Source: Bacteroidota bacterium (lineage in GTDB: Bacteria > Bacteroidota > Bacteroidia > Bacteroidales > FEN-979). Taken from it: a stretch of DNA of 45,527 nucleotides. A program made the position numbers and the translations under genes. Each line of letters starts with the position of its first letter. Position 1 is the first letter of the stretch. Shown one piece after another: positions 6,990-13,926 of the stretch. The DNA is taken from assembly GCA_016868575.1 (NCBI GenBank), contig VGGL01000010.1, positions 1 to 45,527 of the forward strand. The letters are read 5' to 3'. The notes beneath the pieces were generated by a model. The model was not told the DNA's origin. It did not search any database and saw nothing but the letters and a program-made list of their open reading frames with translations.

Positions 6990-8352
6990 AAAATAGCTTC
7001 GACACAATGTCCTGGATTTTTCTGACAAATACGACTTCGATCTTCAGTTTTTTCAGGTCGAGTCCTTTCTTGTTGAATTTGGAAACGAATATCTTTTCAA
7101 AACCGAGTTTTTCGGCTTCGAGGATGCGCTGGTCGATTCTGTTTACCGGACGGATTTCACCGGAAAGTCCGACTTCAGCGGCAAAGCAGGTCTTATCGTC
7201 CACCGGTTTGTCCTCGTTGGAGGAAAGGATCGCTACAACCACAGCCAGATCAATGGCAGGGTCGTCGACGCGGATCCCTCCGGCGATGTTCAGGAAGACG
7301 TCTTTGATCCCCAAACGGAAGCCGCTTCTTTTCTCCAGGACAGCCAGGAGCATGTTGAGCCGGCGGACATCAAAGCCTGTAGCGGATCGTTGCGGTGTTC
7401 CGTAGGCAGCGGTGGAGACCAGTGCCTGCGTCTCGATCAGCAGCGGCCGCATCCCTTCGATCATGGCAGCAATGGACACCCCGCTTACCGGCTCTTCCCG
7501 CTGGGAGATCAGAATCTCCGAGGGGTTGGTAACCTCCCGGAGCCCATTGTCATGCATCTCATAGATGCCCAGCTCTGCGGTCGAACCAAAACGGTTTTTC
7601 AGGGAGCGGAGAATACGGTAGCCATAGTTTCTTTCCCCTTCGAACTGCAGCACGGTATCAACCATGTGTTCCAGCAACTTCGGCCCGGCCAGTGTGCCGT
7701 CTTTGGTGATGTGTCCGATCAGGAATACCGGGGTGTTGGTGATCTTGGAATATTTCTGCAACTCGGCGGCACACTCACGGATCTGTCCGACACTCCCGGC
7801 CGGTGAGTCGATGAGATCGGAGTAAAGGGTTTGCACCGAGTCAATGATGACCAGGTCGGGCTGCAACCGGTCGATATGTTGCAGGATCACCTGGTTGTTG
7901 GTCTCTGTGAGGATGTAACACTCGGGATTTTTCATCCCGATCCGTTCAGCGCGCATCCGGATCTGCTGATCACTCTCTTCCCCGCTTACATAGAGGATTT
8001 TGATATCTTTCGTATGCAGTGCCACCTGTAGCATCAGGGTGGACTTCCCAATGCCCGGCTCACCACCGATAAGCACCAGCGACCCCGGGAGAAGGCCACC
8101 GCCCAGCACCCGGTTCAGTTCCTCATTGCGGGTGTCGATTCGGATATCGGTTTGAGTCGAAATTTCTGAGATTTTAATAGGATGTCTGTTACCGGCATCG
8201 GGCATCCGGTATCCTTTTCCCGCTTTTTCCTCTCGCACGACGATCTCTTCAACAAAGGTGTTCCACTCCCCGCAGGAAGGACATTTGCCCAGCCATTTGG
8301 GCGATTGTGCGCCGCATTGCTGGCAGAAAAATGCTGTCTTGGTCTTAGCCAT
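6982..8352 (-). CDS. radA: DNA repair protein RadA
   Basis: RecA-like ATPase that promotes branch migration in recombination repair. The start at 8352 gives 456 residues and places the zinc finger (CQQC ... CPSC) at the N-terminus; the open frame extends upstream but without homology. Next come Walker A GEPGIGKST, Walker B LVIIDSVQT, the RadA-specific KNRFG motif, and a C-terminal Lon-like domain (AGGIRVDDPAIDLAVV and GEIRPVNR). The start overlaps the rfaE2 stop by 8 bp, so the two are probably co-transcribed. The stop lies in an AT-rich repeat. Confidence 0.96.
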   Translation of the reverse strand: MAKTKTAFFCQQCGAQSPKWLGKCPSCGEWNTFVEEIVVREEKAGKGYRMPDAGNRHPIKISEISTQTDIRIDTRNEELNRVLGGGLLPGSLVLIGGEPGIGKSTLMLQVALHTKDIKILYVSGEESDQQIRMRAERIGMKNPECYILTETNNQVILQHIDRLQPDLVIIDSVQTLYSDLIDSPAGSVGQIRECAAELQKYSKITNTPVFLIGHITKDGTLAGPKLLEHMVDTVLQFEGERNYGYRILRSLKNRFGSTAELGIYEMHDNGLREVTNPSEILISQREEPVSGVSIAAMIEGMRPLLIETQALVSTAAYGTPQRSATGFDVRRLNMLLAVLEKRSGFRLGIKDVFLNIAGGIRVDDPAIDLAVVVAILSSNEDKPVDDKTCFAAEVGLSGEIRPVNRIDQRILEAEKLGFEKIFVSKFNKKGLDLKKLKIEVVFVRKIQDIVSKLFYS

Positions 8353-8842
8353 GCGTATTGCGGATTTTGTCGATAAGATCAGTCGTGCTGTACCCTTCCA
8401 GCAATTCCAGCGTGATGACCAGACCTCCGTCGCCGGTGACGATATCAAAGCCGGCAATCTCTTCGGGTTTGTAGTCGTTACCTTTCACGAGCACCTCAGG
8501 CCGGATCAAATTTATCAGTTCATAGGGCGTATCTTCCTCAAAGAGTACCACTCCATCCACGAAATGGAGGGATGCGAGCACTGCCGCCCTGGCTCCTTCC
8601 TTGTTGAGTGGCCTTCCGGAGCCTTTGAGTCGCTGCACGGAATGGTCGGTGTTCAGCCCGATGAGCAGGACATCTCCCAGATCAGCGGCTTTCGACAGGT
8701 AATCAATATGACCGGCATGGAGCAGGTCAAAGCATCCGTTGGTGAAAACGATTTTCTTTCCCAGAAACTTCCACATGGCAACGTGTTGCCGCATCTGTTC
8801 CCAGGAAAATATCTTAGATTGGAAAACTTCAGATTTTTTCAT
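8345..8842 (-). CDS. rfaE2: D-glycero-beta-D-manno-heptose 1-phosphate adenylyltransferase-like
   Basis: Nucleotidyltransferase that makes ADP-heptose for LPS core synthesis, corresponding to the C-terminal half of HldE. The HxGH signature is in TNGCFDLLHAGH near residues 35-46, and a conserved GNDY block lies in LVKGNDYKPEEIAG. The length of 165 residues is typical of the stand-alone form; the sugar-kinase half is not in the window. It overlaps the upstream flippase-like gene by 14 bp and radA by 8 bp, so the three form one compact unit. Another cytidylyltransferase-fold substrate cannot be fully excluded. Confidence 0.88.
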   Translation of the reverse strand: MKKSEVFQSKIFSWEQMRQHVAMWKFLGKKIVFTNGCFDLLHAGHIDYLSKAADLGDVLLIGLNTDHSVQRLKGSGRPLNKEGARAAVLASLHFVDGVVLFEEDTPYELINLIRPEVLVKGNDYKPEEIAGFDIVTGDGGLVITLELLEGYSTTDLIDKIRNTHG

Positions 8843-9881
8843 GTTTCATCCTTCTTCTTGCAAAGCTAAGAAGAATCAATGAAATACATCCTGCAAGGAT
8901 GATCATGATGGTTTGACCCGACCAGGTGATCCATCCCATGGCCAATCCGGTTGTTTGCGAGATGGAGTAAAGGAAAAGGGTTTTTTGAACGATGGCAGGG
9001 TAGAGACCAATACCTCCGGGGGTGATCATGATGCCGACGGTGCCCAGTACCAAAACGACCAATCCCGCGCTGAGCCCCAGGTTGCTGGTCTCAGGCAGAC
9101 TGAAAAAGCAGAGGTAAACCATCAGGAAGTAGAGCAGCCAGATCAGGAGGGAATAAAGAATGAACAACCATGCCCGGCGTATTTTTACCAGGGATTTGAG
9201 CCCTTGCCAGAAGCCGTGGATGAGGTCATATAACTTCCGGTAGCGTTTTGTCCGTGCGATCTTCTTTCTGTATATCCAAAGGATAACTGCCGTGATTATG
9301 AGAATTCCGGCTACGCTCCCGATGAACAGAAAACTCAGGGAAGCGGCCGCCAACTTATCTGTGGCTTTCCCGAAAACCTCCCGTTCGATATACTCGCCAA
9401 TGGTTCCGATCTGGGTGAAGACAGTGATCAGGAAAAGGATGAAGAAGATGACAATATCGAGAAAACGTTCAGTGATAACAGTTCCAAAAGATTTATTGAA
9501 TGGGATGTGTTCATACCGGTTGAGAATGCCGCAGCGTGTGACCTCTCCCAACCGGGGGAAGGCCATATTTGCGAAATAACCGATCATCACGGCATAGAAA
9601 GTCCGCCGGAGGGTAGGTTTATAACCCATGGGTTCCAGCATTATGATCCAGCGGAGGGAGCGGATCACGTGGCTCAGCACGCCGAGCAGAATGGTTAGCC
9701 CAACCCACCAGTAGTTGGCTTCGCGGAAGGATTGCAGTATCTCTTCCCGCTCACGTGCCGTAAGGTCTTTCAGTGATAACCGGATGATCAGGATCCCGAT
9801 GCCAAAGAACAGGATGAACTTCAGGGAGGGATAGAGTATTTTCTTCAGCTTTCCCGGTTCCGTGGTTGGCATAGTGTCCAT
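8829..9881 (-). CDS. Flippase-like (LPG_synthase_TM / UPF0104) membrane protein
   Basis: Polytopic inner-membrane protein of the lysylphosphatidylglycerol synthase transmembrane family. About seven to eight hydrophobic segments span 350 residues. The family blocks HVIRSLRW, YFANMAFPRLGEVTRC, TERFLDIVIFF and TPGGIGLYPAIVQ are visible. These proteins are thought to translocate lipids or glycolipids, but most are uncharacterised. ATG 9881 is preferred to the TTG one codon earlier. The 14-bp overlap with rfaE2 and the 10-bp gap to panD suggest co-transcription; a role in moving an LPS or lipid precursor is an inference from that company. Confidence 0.85.
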   Translation of the reverse strand: MDTMPTTEPGKLKKILYPSLKFILFFGIGILIIRLSLKDLTAREREEILQSFREANYWWVGLTILLGVLSHVIRSLRWIIMLEPMGYKPTLRRTFYAVMIGYFANMAFPRLGEVTRCGILNRYEHIPFNKSFGTVITERFLDIVIFFILFLITVFTQIGTIGEYIEREVFGKATDKLAAASLSFLFIGSVAGILIITAVILWIYRKKIARTKRYRKLYDLIHGFWQGLKSLVKIRRAWLFILYSLLIWLLYFLMVYLCFFSLPETSNLGLSAGLVVLVLGTVGIMITPGGIGLYPAIVQKTLFLYSISQTTGLAMGWITWSGQTIMIILAGCISLILLSFARRRMKHEKI

Positions 9882-9891
9882 CAAGGAATGG

Positions 9892-10242
9892 TCAGGGTTT
9901 CAGCTTGTTGTTGGCATCCGGGAACACCAGGGCGGGCTTGAATGTCCGCGCTTCTTCGAAATCCAGCAGGGCATAGGAGACGATGATCACCAGGTCGCCT
10001 TTGATCACCTTGCGGGCGGCTGCACCGTTGATGACCACCTCGCCGGAATTTCTTTTTCCGCGGATGGCATAGGTATCGAACCGCTCCCCGTTGCTGAGAT
10101 TCAACACCTGGACCTTCTCAAACTCCAGGATGTTGGCGGCTTCCATCAGTACTTCATCAATGGTCACACTGCCGATATAGTTGAGGTCGGCATCGGTCAC
10201 CGTTGCCCGGTGTATCTTTGATTTAAGGACTTCTATTTTCAT
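9892..10242 (-). CDS. panD: Aspartate 1-decarboxylase proenzyme
   Basis: Pyruvoyl-dependent enzyme that makes beta-alanine from L-aspartate for pantothenate. The 116-residue proenzyme has its self-cleavage site at Gly24-Ser25 ([10 protein letters not shown]), which would yield the pyruvoyl group on the alpha chain. Lys9 and the [19 protein letters not shown] core are also standard. It lies 12 bp downstream of panC in the same direction, so both last-stage precursors of pantothenate come from one unit. panB is not present here. Confidence 0.96.
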   Translation of the reverse strand: MKIEVLKSKIHRATVTDADLNYIGSVTIDEVLMEAANILEFEKVQVLNLSNGERFDTYAIRGKRNSGEVVINGAAARKVIKGDLVIIVSYALLDFEEARTFKPALVFPDANNKLKP

Positions 10243-10254
10243 GTGGCCGCAAAG

Positions 10255-11124
10255 TTATGAAAACAAAAAGACATTGTCGATGAGCCTCACTTTTCCGAAG
10301 TATGCCGCGATGCATACCATCGGTCGCTTCGAGTCGCTCCAATTTCGGATCGGCTTGAGGGTTTCGGCATCCACAATGGCCACATATTCCAGCTTGATCC
10401 TGGGAAGTCCGATAAAGCACTTGCGCACCCACATCTTCATCTCTTTCACTTCTGTGTTTCCGGCTTTATCCCGGAGGATTTGAAGAATCTGGTAGATCAT
10501 CGGGGCTTTTTGCCTCATCTCCGGTGTAAGCAAGGCATTCCTGGAACTCATGGCCAGGCCGTCCGTTTCCCGGATGATGGGATGCATGACCAGCTGGATG
10601 CTGAACGCTTCGGCTTGAATAAGTCGTTTTACCACCAGGAACTGCTGGTAATCCTTTTGTCCGAAATAGGCATGGGTGGGCTGGATGATGGAGAACAGTT
10701 TCCGGAGTACAGCCACCACTCCGAAAAAATGTCCCGGACGGTATTTACCTTCCAACACCTGGTCGAGTCCATCAAAGTCCAACTGTTCTTTCAGGTGCTT
10801 ATTATCCGGATACATCTCCTGTTCATCCGGAATAAACACCAGGTCGCACCGGGTAAGGGTCAGGAGCGCAAGGTCGAGGTCGAGGTTGCGAGGGTATTTT
10901 TCGAGGTCTTTTTTGTTGTTGAACTGAACAGGGTTTACGAAGATGCTCACGGCCACAAAATCGGTCTCTTCCCTGGCCTGGCGGATGATCGACAGATGGC
11001 CTTCGTGCAATGCCCCCATCGTCGGCACAAAGCCAATGGTAGCTCCGGTTCTGCGTATCCCGGTCAGAAATTCAGTCACCTTGTCAATCGACCGGATGAC
11101 AAGCACCCTGTTACTTGTGTTCAT
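10255..11124 (-). CDS. panC: Pantothenate synthetase (pantoate--beta-alanine ligase)
   Basis: Joins pantoate and beta-alanine using ATP. The HIGH-type motif is in GALHEGHLSIIRQA (HEGH near residues 40-43), and the KMSKS-like segment appears as MSSRNALL after the DGLA block. GQKDYQQ is the conserved central motif. At 289 residues the length is normal. The ATG at 11124 overlaps the stop of the thioredoxin-like gene by 14 bp, and panD follows after 12 bp. This arrangement implies a shared promoter upstream of the thioredoxin-like gene. Confidence 0.96.
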   Translation of the reverse strand: MNTSNRVLVIRSIDKVTEFLTGIRRTGATIGFVPTMGALHEGHLSIIRQAREETDFVAVSIFVNPVQFNNKKDLEKYPRNLDLDLALLTLTRCDLVFIPDEQEMYPDNKHLKEQLDFDGLDQVLEGKYRPGHFFGVVAVLRKLFSIIQPTHAYFGQKDYQQFLVVKRLIQAEAFSIQLVMHPIIRETDGLAMSSRNALLTPEMRQKAPMIYQILQILRDKAGNTEVKEMKMWVRKCFIGLPRIKLEYVAIVDAETLKPIRNWSDSKRPMVCIAAYFGKVRLIDNVFLFS

Positions 11125-11638
11125 GAATCAGCTTAAGTAAATCCTGTTCGAGGGTTTCTGTGGGAGTTTCAATGATCCGGCCAACTTCCATTCCGCCACG
11201 GTAGAAAATAAATGTCGGCACCTTCTTGATGAACAAACCATCTGTCTTCACTTCACCTCCCTGGAAGTTGCGATCAACACAGATCAGGGTCACCTTCTGC
11301 TTGTAACCCGCCTGATCTAATATTTTGAAGAACCGGGGAACCTGCTCTTTGCTGTCGCCGCACCAGGAAGCCAGCACGATGGTGATCTTCACCTTCTTTA
11401 GCGGCGCCTTAAGTTGTTCCATGATGGTTGCATCAGGCTGGTAATACTTGAATTCTTCCCTTGCAGTGCTGTCAAACTCTCCCCATTGCAGTCCTTCCCG
11501 GGTACATTTACCAATGAGTATCTCCCGCTTCAGCTTGGGATCAACCATCACCTTATTAAATTTCTTGCTTTTCTTTTGTGCCACCGACGTCACCGCAAAC
11601 AGACATAAAGCGAAAACAATGACCATGCGTGTTTTCAT
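11111..11638 (-). CDS. Exported thioredoxin-fold protein with a single-Cys WCGDS site
   Basis: Thioredoxin-like protein, probably periplasmic: the N-terminus from ATG 11638 is a signal peptide (KTR, then VIVFALCLFAVTSVA, cut near AQ). The fold is seen in ITIVLASWCGDSKEQVPRF, VTLICVDRN and the cis-Pro segment KKVPTFIFYR. The active site is WCGDS, so the second Cys of CxxC is replaced by Ser. That rules out classical dithiol exchange but leaves a monothiol site, a form seen in some Bacteroidota proteins. It is 175 residues long. It leads the panC-panD run with a 14-bp overlap, although no link to pantothenate is known to me. Confidence 0.75.
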   Translation of the reverse strand: MKTRMVIVFALCLFAVTSVAQKKSKKFNKVMVDPKLKREILIGKCTREGLQWGEFDSTAREEFKYYQPDATIMEQLKAPLKKVKITIVLASWCGDSKEQVPRFFKILDQAGYKQKVTLICVDRNFQGGEVKTDGLFIKKVPTFIFYRGGMEVGRIIETPTETLEQDLLKLIHEHK

Positions 11639-11659
11639 AACCTTCGAAATTAGGGGAGG

Positions 11660-11667
11660 CAAAGGTA
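11660..11667 (-). promoter_or_regulatory. -7 box for thioredoxin-like/panC/panD run
   Basis: On the minus strand TACCTTTG matches TAnnTTTG, 21 bp upstream of the ATG at 11638. The -33 region would fall close to the degenerate palindrome at 11694-11712, and no clear TTTG is seen there. Confidence 0.45.
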
Positions 11668-11693
11668 ATATATATTCGGGGAATTGGTTTGCG

Positions 11694-11712
11694 ATTCCCG
11701 CTTGTGCGGAAT
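11694..11712. repeat. Degenerate copy of the ATTCCCGC palindrome
   Basis: ATTCCCGC, TTGT, GCGGAAT: same layout as the palindromes at 11732-11871 and 11912-11943, but with one G missing from the right half. It marks the left limit of the repeat patch. Confidence 0.55.
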
Positions 11713-11731
11713 AAGGTTGCTATATTAATGA

Positions 11732-11870
11732 GGTTCCCGCTTACGCGGGAATGACGGCTTCGGCCGAATATGAGGAGGAGGGAGCAGGTGCTGGGCGGCT
11801 TCGCCGCCCAGCACCTGCTCCCTCCTTGAACCCTTGATATTCGCCGTCATTCCTGCGTAAGCAGGAATCC
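11732..11870. repeat. Nested palindromic element (hairpin inside palindrome-bearing arms)
   Basis: The centre (11776-11826) is a perfect hairpin with 24-bp arms and a TTC loop, GC-rich. It is enclosed by two outer arms in inverted orientation: 11732-11771 and 11837-11870. Each outer arm carries its own short palindrome (TTCCCGC-ttac-GCGGGAA on the left, ATTCCTGC-gtaa-GCAGGAAT on the right) and the shared GAATGACGGC and GAATAT blocks. Between the two outer palindromes a C-G pair is exchanged for T-A with pairing kept. The design recalls REP/BIME or miniature mobile elements. It is untranslated and lies between a thioredoxin-like gene and a GIY-YIG gene. Confidence 0.85.
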
Positions 11871-11876
11871 CCCAGC
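11845..11876. repeat. 32-bp direct repeat, copy 1
   Basis: Begins CGTCATTCCTGCGTAAGCAG and ends CCCCCAGC. It is identical to 11912-11943 and contains the ATTCCTGC/GCAGGAAT palindrome. It partly overlaps the right outer arm of the nested element. Confidence 0.8.
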
Positions 11877-11911
11877 ACGCCGTAGAGAAGCATGTTCGCA
11901 GGAATCCCCCC

Positions 11912-11943
11912 CGTCATTCCTGCGTAAGCAGGAATCCCCCAGC
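11912..11943. repeat. 32-bp direct repeat, copy 2
   Basis: Exact second copy of 11845-11876, separated by 35 bp that include a partial copy (CGCAGGAATCCCCC, 11897-11910). It ends about 20 bp before the stop codon of the GIY-YIG gene. Confidence 0.8.
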
Positions 11944-11963
11944 GCGATCCACCGCCCTCAAAA

Positions 11964-12254
11964 TCACCGTTTTCCTTTCTCCAGCAGATCTCTCATCTCC
12001 GGATTTTTCTTTCGTATCAGTTCCAGTTTCCAGTCCCGGTTCCATCTTTTCAGACATGTTTCCCGGTGAATGGCATCCCGGATATCCGAGAAGGTCTCAT
12101 AATAGATAAGAATATTGACATTGTATCTACTGCAAAACTTCGACCCTGTCCCCGCCTGATGATATTGCATCCGTTTCATCAGATTGGCCGTAACCCCAAT
12201 GTAGAAAACCGACCGATGCCGGTTAGTCAGAATATAAACATATGATGTTCGCAT
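11964..12254 (-). CDS. Stand-alone GIY-YIG nuclease-domain protein
   Basis: Small UvrC-type GIY-YIG domain protein of 96 residues from ATG 12254. The GIY/YIG strands read as YVYILTN and FYIGVT, followed by the conserved Arg in LMKRMQYH, and a Glu in HRETCLKRW that fits the metal-binding catalytic Glu. Such proteins are common in Bacteroidota and related to the YhbQ/UPF0213 group; nuclease activity is known for some relatives, but the biological role is not settled. It is flanked immediately downstream by the palindromic repeat patch. It faces away from flavodoxin across a 111-bp gap. Codon use looks ordinary. A REP-associated role is only a hypothesis. Confidence 0.85.
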   Translation of the reverse strand: MRTSYVYILTNRHRSVFYIGVTANLMKRMQYHQAGTGSKFCSRYNVNILIYYETFSDIRDAIHRETCLKRWNRDWKLELIRKKNPEMRDLLEKGKR

Positions 12255-12332
12255 ATGGTTTAATCCTGAAAATGGGGAAAGGTCATTCAATTAAACAAGA
12301 ATTTCGATAAGAAAAAACTAAAAAGTTTCTCA

Positions 12333-12340
12333 TAACTTTG
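12333..12340 (+). promoter_or_regulatory. -7 box of flavodoxin gene
   Basis: TAACTTTG fits TAnnTTTG, 25 bp before the ATG at 12366. The -33 region has only TTTCG, so the match is partial. Confidence 0.5.
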
Positions 12341-12365
12341 CAAACTGACAAATATCCGGCAAACC

Positions 12366-12875
12366 ATGAAACAAATCGGACTATTCTATGGATCGACGAC
12401 CGGCAATACCGAGCAGGCGGCGGAGAAGATCAGAAAGGCGCTTGGGGAGGATCAGGTTGTGATCTTCAACGTTGACAGCGCTACGACGGAGGATGTGCAG
12501 CGGTTTGATAATCTGATCTTTGGACTTTCAACCTGGGGGGTGAGCGACATGCAGGATGATTTTGAGGATTTTCTGGAGGTGCTGGAAAATGTCGACTTCA
12601 ATGGAAAGAAGGTAGCCCTTTTTGGGCTTGGAGATTCAAGCACTTACCCCGATACCTTTGTGGACGGGATGGGCGTGCTTTACCAGTTCCTGAAAAAGAT
12701 GAAAGGGATAACCTTTGTCGGAGCTTGCTCCACCGAAGGGTATACGTTCGATGCTTCGCTGGCAAAGCTGGGGAAAACCTTCGTCGGACTTCCGCTCGAT
12801 GAGGATTACGAGGCCCACCTGACGGCGGAGCGGATTCAAAAATGGGTCGAAACCCTGAAAAAAGACTTTTCATAA
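12366..12875 (+). CDS. fldA: Flavodoxin (long chain)
   Basis: FMN electron carrier that can replace ferredoxin, for example in anaerobic pyruvate or radical-SAM chemistry. The phosphate-binding loop is GSTTGNTE at about 9-16. The FMN-stacking regions are LSTWGVSDMQDD (54-65) and LGDSSTYPD (near 92-100). The long-chain insertion (YQFLKKMKGITFVG region) makes 169 residues. It is a single-gene unit: the GIY-YIG gene diverges upstream, and the downstream gap carries repeat sequence. Iron limitation is the usual inducer of flavodoxins, but no Fur-like site was recognised here. Confidence 0.94.
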   Translation: MKQIGLFYGSTTGNTEQAAEKIRKALGEDQVVIFNVDSATTEDVQRFDNLIFGLSTWGVSDMQDDFEDFLEVLENVDFNGKKVALFGLGDSSTYPDTFVDGMGVLYQFLKKMKGITFVGACSTEGYTFDASLAKLGKTFVGLPLDEDYEAHLTAERIQKWVETLKKDFS

Positions 12876-12880
12876 AACGT

Positions 12881-12960
12881 AACCGCCGAGGCGCCGAGGC
12901 GCAGAGAATCATTTTAAAACCCTTTATATCCTTGACTCTGTGACTCGACTGTGTGACTCA
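12881..12960. repeat. GC-rich and GTGACTC simple repeats downstream of flavodoxin
   Basis: AACCGCCGAGGCGCCGAGG at 12881-12899, continuing GCGCAG, resembles the reverse complement of 35052-35075 downstream of groEL (20 of 24 bases). A second motif, ACTCTGTGACTC then GACTGTGTGACTCA (12935-12960), is a near-tandem repeat. Together they fill the gap between flavodoxin and the M23 peptidase gene. Confidence 0.55.
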
Positions 12961-13021
12961 ACAATTCCGGAAAATTCCGATCTTTGCACGCAATTCATCA
13001 ACCCATCAGAAACGCGTTCGG

Positions 13022-13909
13022 ATGACACCGGCAAAAGACAAGAAAAAGCGCCCCTGGCTGAACAAGCTCCTCGACAAGTACCGGCTGGTGATCATGGACG
13101 ACAACACCCTGGAGGAACGGATCTCTTTCAAACTCACCAAACTGAATGTTTTCGTCGTGCTCGGCACCATCACGATCCTGCTGATTTTCCTAACCTCCTA
13201 TATCATTGCCTTCACCCCTTTGCGCGAGTATATCCCCGGTTACACCAACGTGGAACTTCAAAAACAGTTGTACAACATGCAGCTGAAGACCGATTCCATC
13301 GAAAAAGACCTGCGGCAAAAAGAGCTGTATATCCTTAATTTCCAGCGACTCTTTTCCGGAGAAGAACTATTGAGCGAGCTGCCGGCCGAAGTTGACACAT
13401 CAACACGGTATGATACCATCTCCTACCGCAAATCAGAAGAAGACAGTATGCTCCGGAAAGAGGTCGAAGACCAGGCCCGGTTTAGCATCTACCGCTCCTC
13501 TGCCGAACCGGAAGCAGTATCCTCCGGATCTTCCATCCGCAACCTGAACTTTTTCAGTCCACTAAAAGGAATCATCACCAACCCGTTCAACGAAAAAGAA
13601 AAGCACTTTGGCATTGATGTGGCTGCCAAACGCGATGAGACCATCAAGGCAACCCTCGACGGCACGGTGATCTTCACCGACTGGACCCTTGAAACAGGCT
13701 ATGTGATGGCCATCCAGCACATCAATGACATCATCTCCGTTTATAAACACAACAGCGCCCTTCTGAAAAAGACAGGTGATATGGTTCGTGCCGGTGACCC
13801 CGTGGCAATCATCGGGCATACGGGGGAATTGTCGAGTGGCCCTCATCTTCATTTTGAATTGTGGTACAAAGGATCACCCGTAGATCCATCCATCTTTATC
13901 TCATTCTGA
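13022..13909 (+). CDS. Membrane-anchored M23 (LytM-type) peptidase
   Basis: Zinc endopeptidase acting on peptidoglycan cross-bridges, or a scaffold of that fold. From ATG 13022 the protein has a basic cytoplasmic start, one transmembrane helix (about 41-62), a coiled-coil-like linker (about 75-110) and a C-terminal M23 domain. The zinc and catalytic residues are intact: His195 and Asp199 in HFGID, and His275/His277 in HLHFE. It should therefore be active, unlike EnvC-type activators. A GTG at 12953 would add 23 residues that overlap repeat sequence, so ATG is preferred. dxr begins 17 bp after its stop. Confidence 0.88.
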   Translation: MTPAKDKKKRPWLNKLLDKYRLVIMDDNTLEERISFKLTKLNVFVVLGTITILLIFLTSYIIAFTPLREYIPGYTNVELQKQLYNMQLKTDSIEKDLRQKELYILNFQRLFSGEELLSELPAEVDTSTRYDTISYRKSEEDSMLRKEVEDQARFSIYRSSAEPEAVSSGSSIRNLNFFSPLKGIITNPFNEKEKHFGIDVAAKRDETIKATLDGTVIFTDWTLETGYVMAIQHINDIISVYKHNSALLKKTGDMVRAGDPVAIIGHTGELSSGPHLHFELWYKGSPVDPSIFISF

Positions 13910-13926
13910 CATTCAGCCAGGCATCC

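Noticed and set aside
8258-8869. 203-codon open frame on the plus strand
   Set aside because: Lies across radA and rfaE2 in antisense and has no recognisable motif.
10480-11136. 218-codon open frame on the plus strand
   Set aside because: Antisense to panC, whose motifs are complete.
11845-11943. Two 32-bp repeats with a 35-bp spacer, suggestive of a minimal CRISPR array
   Set aside because: Only two copies, the spacer itself contains a partial repeat, the repeats belong to the surrounding palindrome family and no cas gene is present.
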